Source: a virus. Taken from it: DNA of 28,503 bases. The DNA lies in the IMG/VR virus record IMGVR_UViG_3300023210_000160, positions 1 through 28,503 of that record; one strand, 5' to 3'. Within the stretch, counting starts at the first letter, position 1. Each line of letters starts with the position of its first letter. Below, in pieces: positions 24,741 to 28,503 of this stretch. A model generated the notes under the pieces. It saw only the letters and a list, made by a program, of their open reading frames with translations, searched no databases and was not told where the DNA came from. The position numbers and the translations under genes were made by a program.

Positions 24741-24966
24741 TACTTTTATGTTTACATTGAGTCTGCTCAAGTCTAATAAGATCTTTTTCTAAATCTACAA
24801 TTTTATCTTCACACTCATTTATCAATCTTATCTTCTTTTCCAGTCTAGATTCTATAACTTCTATATCATCCGATAACTGTGCTATCTGGCTGTATGCTAT
24901 ACCCATTGTGAATATAATACCTATAATCCAGATTATATTACCAATATTTAGGGTTAGATCTTTCAT
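24727..24966 (-). CDS. Single-pass membrane protein with coiled coil (79 aa)
   Basis: A hydrophobic N-terminal helix (IGNIIWIIGIIFTMGIAYSQ, residues ~8-27) is followed by a continuous heptad-like region to about residue 70 (LSDDIEVIESRLEKKIRLIN, then KIVDLEKDLIRLEQTQ). This layout, one membrane anchor and a periplasmic-side coiled coil, is that of a small inner-membrane spanin or holin-like lysis accessory, and the amidase lies 1 kb downstream in the operon. There is no lipobox, and an outer-membrane partner was not seen on this strand. The lysis role is inference. Confidence 0.65.
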   Translation of the reverse strand: MKDLTLNIGNIIWIIGIIFTMGIAYSQIAQLSDDIEVIESRLEKKIRLINECEDKIVDLEKDLIRLEQTQCKHKSNGKD

Positions 24967-25157
24967 TATTTCTTTGTTTTATATCCGCCACCGTTAGCTT
25001 TATAACGTTTAGCAAGCATTTGAGCTTTACGTGCAGACCACTGACCAGGAGCCCCACCTTTGCCACCAGCCTTGATAGAGTTAAATAATCTTTTACGCAT
25101 TCCCGGTTTAGTGTAGTTACCACTACTATTTACGGTACTTTTTTTCTTTGTTGCCAT
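24966..25157 (-). CDS. Small basic conserved protein (63 aa)
   Basis: The signature is SGNYTKPGMRKRLFNSIKAG, then GKGGAPGQWSARKAQMLAKR, then YKANGGGYK. I recall close relatives in many marine phages, usually annotated only as hypothetical. It is strongly basic, and its Gly-rich loop and 'QWSARKAQMLAK' helix suggest nucleic-acid binding. It is flanked by single-base start/stop overlaps on both sides, so it is tightly coupled to the 107-aa and 79-aa genes. It is part of the basic-protein trio at this end of the late block. Confidence 0.75.
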   Translation of the reverse strand: MATKKKSTVNSSGNYTKPGMRKRLFNSIKAGGKGGAPGQWSARKAQMLAKRYKANGGGYKTKK

Positions 25158-25480
25158 TATGCTTCAAATGTTTCTGGATATGCATTATTCATTATATCCC
25201 TTAGTTTTGCACACTTCTCATAATCTTCTTCTTCTATGAAATATGCTATCATGTTTTTAAACTCTTCTTCCTTCGGTCCATTATCTGGATCATAAGCCAT
25301 CACTAATTCTCTTCCCTCACTAAATTGACTTGCCATCAATTCATCAAACGTGATCTCACCAGTCAATAACATCCAGGCATTGTTGTAAGCAGTGTCAAGT
25401 ATAATTGCGTCCATCTGCATCTGCTCCACCTCATTTAAACCGCCTCCCTTGTCTTCATTATTGTCATCCCAGTTTGCCAT
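25157..25480 (-). CDS. Acidic protein with UVR-like C-terminal motif (107 aa)
   Basis: This is the first gene of the leftward block. The acidic N-terminus (MANWDDNNEDKGGGLNEVEQ) precedes a helical centre. The C-terminal FKNMIAYFIEEEDYEKCAKL followed by RDIMNNAY resembles the UVR helical hairpin ('xxxlxxaieeedYekAAxlRD'), a short protein-protein contact motif. Its leader contains ACTAAAT (25489-25495), the same word that precedes most rightward genes, so the two divergent transcripts may share start signals. No enzymatic role is indicated. Confidence 0.65.
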   Translation of the reverse strand: MANWDDNNEDKGGGLNEVEQMQMDAIILDTAYNNAWMLLTGEITFDELMASQFSEGRELVMAYDPDNGPKEEEFKNMIAYFIEEEDYEKCAKLRDIMNNAYPETFEA

Positions 25481-25616
25481 AGTATTTTATTTAGTGTGAA
25501 ACCCTTCTATAAGAACAATATACTAAATTTCTAAATCCTATAAAAATTTTTAAGTAAGAACATACCCCCGCCTACTGTTAAATTGTCCTCCTGGCCCCCA
25601 CAAAAGTTATGTGTTT

Positions 25617-25655
25617 GGCGTGCTTAAGAGGTATTACTGTTCTGCTCCCCAACTA
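25617..25655. repeat. TCTGCTCCC repeat element, degenerate copy
   Basis: GGCGTGCTT (25617-25625) and TCTGCTCCC-CAACTA (25641-25655) match the 5' arm and the 3' consensus of the copy at 26484-26525. The intervening 3' stem arm has diverged, so no strong hairpin forms here. Confidence 0.5.
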
Positions 25656-25770
25656 AATTTTGCAGTCAGGGTACCCCCTATCATTACATAGGGACTCAAA
25701 CTGCATATGCTAACTGCATAATTGTTGTACTTTAAAAATAAAGAGTATGACATCTATGCATTGCATTCGG

Positions 25771-25787
25771 AGTAGTATAGTACTACT
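25771..25787. promoter_or_regulatory. Perfect inverted repeat, possible operator
   Basis: AGTAGTA and TACTACT are separated by TAG: seven pairs with a 3-base spacer. It sits centrally in the divergent region, where a dimeric regulator could affect both directions; as RNA it would be a tight hairpin. Similar short-spacer palindromes of different sequence occur at 26579-26593 and 28383-28397. Confidence 0.4.
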
Positions 25788-25883
25788 TTGTCTACGTCAG
25801 TATCTACTGAATATCAATACATCATTGACTTGTTTGTATTCATCAGTATGCTATACATAGGTAGGCAAGCTCAGTACTGTATA

Positions 25884-25923
25884 AGGCATTTTTCAATGCC
25901 TCTGCTCCCAAACTATTATTAGC
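25884..25923. repeat. Hairpin + TCTGCTCCC repeat element, copy 1
   Basis: The stem is AGGCATT/AATGCCT with loop TTTC (GAAA, a GNRA loop, on the minus strand). It is followed by TCTGCTCCCAAACTAT and TTAGC. It lies 76 bases upstream of the first rightward gene, and copy 2 flanks that gene on its other side. Confidence 0.7.
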
Positions 25924-25925
25924 GG

Positions 25926-25968
25926 GATAAGCCGTTTAACCTTTTCAGCAATAGCCTTATCACTATTG
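25926..25968 (+). promoter_or_regulatory. Possible leader pseudoknot before the 153-aa gene
   Basis: CAATAG (25949-25954) and CTATTG (25963-25968) form a 6-bp stem whose 8-base loop contains CTTATC. That loop is complementary to GATAAG at 25926-25931. The arrangement could fold as a pseudoknot about 30 bases before the ATG. Confidence 0.4.
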
Positions 25969-25998
25969 TAAATAAATAATTACTAAATAAATTTTATT

Positions 25999-26460
25999 AT
26001 GATTAACAAAGTAACAGTACGCAAGCATGAAGACGGGAACTACGTTCAAAAAACTAAAAACAATGACATAGGCTACGTCATCTATGAATCACAAGAAATG
26101 GTTTATAATGGTAGCTGGTTGGATAAAAAGACTTTGTCTGCCTTAATTTTGGCTCCAATGGAATTGCTTAACAGTATGGACCATAGTAAACCATTATCAG
26201 GTAAGATAGTGGTGCGTGAGCAACTTGAGCCTATTAATGCTCAGGACCTGAACTTCAAACTGAAGTATGCCGGTGATACAGGGATTGTATGTATGCATGG
26301 AGATTCTCCTATCTACAGAACCACGGAGTATACACCTGACTTAAATGCTCAGTCTGTACTTATCAAGCACACCAATGGTGCTGAGATAAGAAACGCTAAC
26401 TCTTCCACGGAAGCAGTTGAGAGCTTGGAAGCTTTCAAGCAGGAATCTGTAGAAGCGTAA
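25999..26460 (+). CDS. Hypothetical protein, first rightward gene (153 aa)
   Basis: The start MINKVTVRKHEDGNYVQKTK follows a TACTAAATAAATTTTATT leader. The protein is soluble, with mixed beta strands and helices (a LSALILAPMELLNSM helix and a KIVVREQLEPINAQDLNFKL strand region) and an acidic helical tail (STEAVESLEAFKQESVEA). No family is recognised. It is flanked by two copies of the TCTGCTCCC hairpin element, and parts of it look somewhat richer in G+C than the late genes, so it may have arrived as a unit. Position suggests an early gene. The function is unknown. Confidence 0.75.
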   Translation: MINKVTVRKHEDGNYVQKTKNNDIGYVIYESQEMVYNGSWLDKKTLSALILAPMELLNSMDHSKPLSGKIVVREQLEPINAQDLNFKLKYAGDTGIVCMHGDSPIYRTTEYTPDLNAQSVLIKHTNGAEIRNANSSTEAVESLEAFKQESVEA

Positions 26461-26483
26461 TCCTAACATAGTAGCTTGTGGGT

Positions 26484-26525
26484 AGGCGTGCTTTCCAGCA
26501 CGTCTGCTCCCAAACTATGTTTAGC
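26484..26525. repeat. Hairpin + TCTGCTCCC repeat element, copy 2
   Basis: The 9-bp stem is AGGCGTGCT/AGCACGTCT (one G-U), loop TTCC (GGAA, also GNRA, on the minus strand). It overlaps TCTGCTCCCAAACTAT and is followed by TTAGC. Compared with copy 1, both stem arms change together, which suggests selection on pairing. Confidence 0.7.
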
Positions 26526-26744
26526 ACTTAATAAGCTGTAACTGTATGAATAGTACGGAACGTTACCAAAAAACAACCATAGTTACCAACTATTGTTACA
26601 TAAAGACCTAAACAGTCTAATTAAGTTATAAATACTGTGGTAATTTTATTTTATTTGGGTGTGTCTCTCTCAATGGGAGGTCATATACCCACAAAATACC
26701 ACCTTTTACCACTCTTGTAACTATCACTGTTACTAATAATATAA

Positions 26745-26761
26745 ATATAGCTAACGCTACT
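26745..26761. repeat. 17-base repeat copy 2 (ATATAGCTAACGCTACT)
   Basis: This is identical to 14491-14507 at the portal 3' end, in the same orientation. Here it lies in the loop of the ACTCTTGTA/TACAAGAGT stem and contributes its final base to the 3' arm. Confidence 0.6.
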
Positions 26762-26874
26762 ACAAGAGTAACTATTACACACAACAATATAACAAGGGTA
26801 GTCTTTGTCTCTTCCTCTATAGGATAATAGACATATTACCCGTAATCTCAATAATCCTTAAATACTAAATCATT

Positions 26875-27213
26875 ATGCAAATCAAATCAGAAACCAAGTT
26901 ACCAAACACTGTAATAACTATAAGATTAAATACAGCAAAAGAAATGTATGACTTCAGTGAAATTACACATGAACATACAGAGTATGATACTGATTGGAGT
27001 GAATTACTCTATTCATTAAGTGAGTACAAAGGTATTGATTCACATGTATACCTTCAGTATCCATCAGAACAACAACCTAAGAATGGGGATGTAGTTTGCA
27101 CTATAACTTTGTATTGTAAAGATTATGAGAAACTAGATTATCTTGAGGCAGAGATAACTAAATGTATATCAACTGCATTAACAGTTACTTGGCCTTGGGA
27201 AAGGAATAACTAA
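26875..27213 (+). CDS. Hypothetical protein (112 aa)
   Basis: The start MQIKSETKLPNTVITIRLNT follows the leader AATACTAAATCATTATG, nearly the same as that of the 66-aa gene. The protein looks like a small alpha/beta domain: beta strands VITIRL and DVVCTITLYC flank an acidic Tyr-rich helix (YDTDWSELLYSLSEYKG), and it ends with KCISTALTVTWPWERNN. No family is recognised. Its long, structured 5' gap suggests regulation at the RNA level. Probably an early phage gene. Confidence 0.7.
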   Translation: MQIKSETKLPNTVITIRLNTAKEMYDFSEITHEHTEYDTDWSELLYSLSEYKGIDSHVYLQYPSEQQPKNGDVVCTITLYCKDYEKLDYLEAEITKCISTALTVTWPWERNN

Positions 27214-27505
27214 ATAATAACTAATAATCCTACCGTATGGATGGAGGTGAATAACGGAGTGAATATCTCTATTAGTTATATCTTTTTAACCCGTGGCAAC
27301 GGGAGTGCTGGGTGTCACTATGTACACCAAGAGGAGTAGTTTGTCAGCTTAACCTCGTACTCTTTAGGCAATAATGCTGTAAGGTTTGACAACTGGAAAT
27401 GGAGTATTTGACTTGTCTGTGGAATATGTAACAGTCACCGTCAACCGGGTAAACGGTCGTTAAGAGGTAACCAAGCTCTTTATTTTTAACCAATACTAAA
27501 TCGTT
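27214..27505 (+). ncRNA. GC-richer structured gap (candidate RNA) before the 66-aa gene
   Basis: Positions 27290-27480 rise to about 45-50% G+C in an otherwise ~33% region. Helices: CCCGT-GGCA-ACGGG (27290-27303); GGTGT/ACACC (27311-27328); TTGTCA/TGACAA with inner AACCT/AGGTT (27341-27392); ACCGT/ACGGT (27437-27457). Last comes AAGAG/CTCTT (27462-27480) followed by TATTTTT, attenuator-like, ending ~20 bases before the ATG. A 32-codon ORF (27241-27339) runs through the first two hairpins but lacks independent support. Confidence 0.5.
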
Positions 27506-27706
27506 ATGAGAAATACTAAAACTATGTTACTGAGTATATCCGTGTATATTATCACAGTACTCTTATTCAACACAATCGTATGGTATCTAGAAGATACTTG
27601 GACATTTAAACAATGCTTTGCTCATGGTGCAACCATAGGCTTCTCACTTATATTTGCATGGGTACCTGCAACTATAGTAGCAAGAGATTATTATACTCGT
27701 ATTTAA
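27506..27706 (+). CDS. Small membrane protein (66 aa)
   Basis: Two hydrophobic segments are visible: LLSISVYIITVLLFNTIVWY (about residues 8-27) and ATIGFSLIFAWVPATIVA (about 42-59). They are separated by a polar loop (LEDTWTFKQCFAHG) and followed by a basic tail (RDYYTRI). It would be an inner-membrane protein with two spans. The leader AATACTAAATCGTTATG matches that of the 112-aa gene. Early phage membrane proteins often alter the host envelope or block superinfection, but no specific family was recognised. Confidence 0.75.
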   Translation: MRNTKTMLLSISVYIITVLLFNTIVWYLEDTWTFKQCFAHGATIGFSLIFAWVPATIVARDYYTRI

Positions 27707-27709
27707 TAC

Positions 27710-27820
27710 ACTGATTGATGACACTAGAGATCAGTATAAATGTATGTGTCAAAGAGCTAATCCATAACCAGTGGGAATGAGTCAACAATACCAATAAGAC
27801 TACAGGTTATGGCATTAGTT
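27710..27820 (+). promoter_or_regulatory. Pseudoknot-like and long-hairpin leader before the lipoprotein gene
   Basis: Directly after the 66-aa stop, ACTGAT/ATCAGT (27710-27735) and TGACAC/GTGTCA (27719-27751) interlock as an H-type pseudoknot or as alternative folds. Then CTAATCCATAACC (27757-27769) pairs with GGTTATGGCATTAG (27805-27818), 13 pairs with one bulged C, plus two flanking pairs, around a 35-base loop. It ends ~25 bases before the ATG at 27846. Confidence 0.55.
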
Positions 27821-27845
27821 AATTAATAGATAAATCCAATTTAAA

Positions 27846-28025
27846 ATGAAAAAGAAATTCTGTTACCTTATGCTATTCCTCTTTATAGGAGGACCAATAC
27901 TTCAATCTTGTGGATCATCTCGTGGATGTAAAAACATGAGAAAATACCGTAAGAAAAGAAGTAAAACTTCATATGCATATCAAAATGCATTAATCATTAA
28001 TCAATTAAACACTAAACTATCATGA
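27846..28025 (+). CDS. Small lipoprotein (59 aa)
   Basis: This 59-codon gene has a type II signal: MKKKFCYLMLFLFIGGPILQ, then SC at Ser21-Cys22 followed by GSSRG. Cys22 is the expected lipidated residue. The mature part is ~38 residues, strongly basic at first (KNMRKYRKKRSK), then a polar helix (YAYQNALIINQLNTKLS). 'SCGSS' after the signal is typical of Bacteroidetes lipoproteins, which supports the host guess. Its stop overlaps the next ATG (ATGA), so it is coupled to the 103-aa membrane protein. Phage lipoproteins made early can mask receptors and exclude superinfecting phage; that role is inference. Confidence 0.82.
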   Translation: MKKKFCYLMLFLFIGGPILQSCGSSRGCKNMRKYRKKRSKTSYAYQNALIINQLNTKLS

Positions 28026-28333
28026 AATATTTATTCAAGTACCTCGTTAAACTAATCTTTGTAGCTGTTATACCTATCGTTATGACAGTGATACTAGTCA
28101 ATCTATTCTTTACAATGGATTGGTCACCTACTATGATTGCAATTGTTGCTATCGTAACTATACTTACTTATGTCAATGCAATGTTTTACTCTATACATAT
28201 GAATAAAACATACTTATTACCCAGAATGAGGATAAGTACAAGACCTGGTATTGGTCTTGACATAGAGAAAGTACTACGTCATTGGGAATTAAGACTCCCT
28301 TTATTAACCGTAATCTTTCAAAGAAGAAAATAA
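28022..28333 (+). CDS. Membrane protein coupled to the lipoprotein (103 aa)
   Basis: Two hydrophobic helices, LVKLIFVAVIPIVMTVILVN (residues ~8-27) and TMIAIVAIVTILTYVNAMFY (~37-56), precede a basic, soluble C-terminal tail of ~45 residues (RMRISTRPGIGLDIEKVLRH and a final FQRRK). The positive-inside rule puts both ends in the cytoplasm. The start codon overlaps the lipoprotein stop by four bases, so the two are translated together and may act together at the envelope. No family was recognised; a holin is possible but less likely given its separation from the amidase operon. Confidence 0.75.
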   Translation: MKYLFKYLVKLIFVAVIPIVMTVILVNLFFTMDWSPTMIAIVAIVTILTYVNAMFYSIHMNKTYLLPRMRISTRPGIGLDIEKVLRHWELRLPLLTVIFQRRK

Positions 28334-28484
28334 AAAGGCTCACATATGGACCACTAACAACACCAGTAATTATATACTATAATAACACTAGGTGTTAAGG
28401 CTGTGTCCTTAATCAAATCATAGACTATCACTGTTACATTTCATACTTGTTTGCAGTGTGGTCTATGATTACAATATAAAATCA
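28334..28484 (+). promoter_or_regulatory. Hairpin-rich leader before the last gene
   Basis: Successive stems: TAACAC-TAG-GTGTTA (28383-28397); TTAAGG/CCTTAA around CTGTGT (28395-28412, sharing bases with the first); and AATCATAGAC/GTCTATGATT (28416-28470, 10 bp) with inner CACTG/CAGTG. The last ends 14 bases before the ATG at 28485, close enough to affect ribosome access. ACTATCACTGTTAC (28424-28437) also occurs at 26720-26733. Confidence 0.5.
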
Positions 28485-28503
28485 ATGGCAAAACAATATA
28501 ACG
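28485..28503 (+). CDS. Start of a further rightward gene (cut by window edge)
   Basis: An ATG at 28485 follows an A-rich leader (ACAATATAAAATCA) after the large hairpin and opens MAKQYN before the window ends. Position and leader match the other rightward genes. Nothing can be said about the product. Confidence 0.45.

Larger units (their letters stand above)
25481..25998. promoter_or_regulatory. Divergent control region between the leftward and rightward gene blocks
   Basis: This 518-base stretch has no convincing gene. It contains a GC-richer part (25565-25700) with GGGTACCC (25669-25676) and a hairpin CCCTAT/ATAGGG (25676-25693). Other symmetric sites are AGTAGTA-TAG-TACTACT (25771-25787), TCAGTA-TC-TACTGA (25797-25810), the repeat hairpins described separately, and a possible pseudoknot before the first rightward gene. 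Promoters for both directions must lie here, but no hexamer pair was convincing. A replication origin is possible, unproven. Confidence 0.6.
26463..26841. ncRNA. Structured non-coding gap (candidate RNA) between the 153-aa and 112-aa genes
   Basis: No gene fits in this 414-base gap, but at least five helices can be drawn. (a) 26463-26524: CTAACATAGT with ACTATGTTTAG, GGG/CCC, then a 9-bp stem. (b) ATAGTT-ACC-AACTAT (26579-26593). (c) GTGGTA/TACCAC with TTTT/AAAA, GGGT/ACCC and CTCTC/GGGAG (26637-26702). (d) ACTCTTGTA/TACAAGAGT (26711-26769). (e) GGGTA-GTCT/AGAC-TACCC capped by TCCT-CTAT-AGGA (26796-26841). The strand of any functional RNA is unknown. Confidence 0.5.

Noticed and set aside
25609-25921. 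Tiny reading frames across the TCTGCTCCC elements, all ending LLPN (e.g. MPLLPNYY at 25896, MCLACLRGITVLLPN at 25609)
   Set aside because: A leader-peptide explanation is tempting because the one third-position change is silent, but copy 2 has no ATG in that frame and the RNA-stem change explains the conservation better.
25481-25998. tRNA gene in the GC-richer part of the divergent region
   Set aside because: No cloverleaf with acceptor stem, T-arm consensus or CCA-compatible end could be drawn.
25617-26525. CRISPR-like array from the repeated element
   Set aside because: Only two good copies plus one degenerate, irregular spacing with a gene between them, and no cas genes.
27241-27339. 32-codon plus-strand ORF (MEVNNGVNISISYIFLTRGN...) in the structured gap
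   Set aside because: It runs through two hairpins, lacks the ACTAAAT leader of its neighbours and has no family resemblance; kept as a note only.

Overview
The window is part of an AT-rich (roughly one third G+C by eye) tailed double-stranded DNA phage genome. The likely host is a member of the Bacteroidetes, probably marine or flavobacterial. Three things point that way: starts are preceded by A/T-rich sequence rather than Shine-Dalgarno sites, a small lipoprotein carries a Bacteroidetes-style 'SCGSS' lipobox end, and several virion and small basic proteins resemble ones I recall from marine phage sequences. A link to crAss-like or Cellulophaga phages is possible from gene content (IHF/HU-like protein, PD-(D/E)XK nuclease, amidase, large portal) but is not shown here. 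No rRNA, tRNA, CRISPR array, integrase or transposase was seen.

Positions 1-25480 form one long, tightly packed leftward (minus-strand) block. In transcription order it holds: an acidic protein with a UVR-like tail; three small Lys/Arg-rich proteins with a membrane/coiled-coil protein among them; two hypothetical proteins; an amidase endolysin; a winged-helix-like protein; an HU/IHF-like protein; a Cys-rich zinc protein; a 51-aa protein; a PD-(D/E)XK nuclease; two small conserved-looking proteins; a GroES-like co-chaperonin; the large terminase; portal; scaffold; major capsid protein; a run of connector and Cys-rich virion genes; and a cluster of tail-fibre/receptor-binding genes that runs off the left edge. 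Hairpin terminators follow the capsid gene, the 400-aa structural gene and the 801-aa fibre gene. This implies separately tuned transcripts for abundant virion parts.

Positions 25481-28503 run rightward and look completely different. Small genes (153, 112, 66, 59 and 103 aa, then one cut by the window edge) are mostly separated by long non-coding gaps of 139-518 nt. These gaps are packed with inverted repeats, possible pseudoknots and short shared sequences. One element (hairpin + TCTGCTCCC + AAACTATnnTTAGC) occurs twice around the first gene, with a degenerate third copy upstream; its stem varies in a compensatory way, and its loop is GNRA on the minus strand. The products include two membrane proteins and a lipoprotein, as expected of early host-takeover or exclusion genes.

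The leftward block builds, packages and releases the virion. The rightward block is probably the early region. The 0.5-kb divergent junction between them is the likely control region and perhaps an origin. The array of structured non-coding gaps is the best candidate here for something undescribed.
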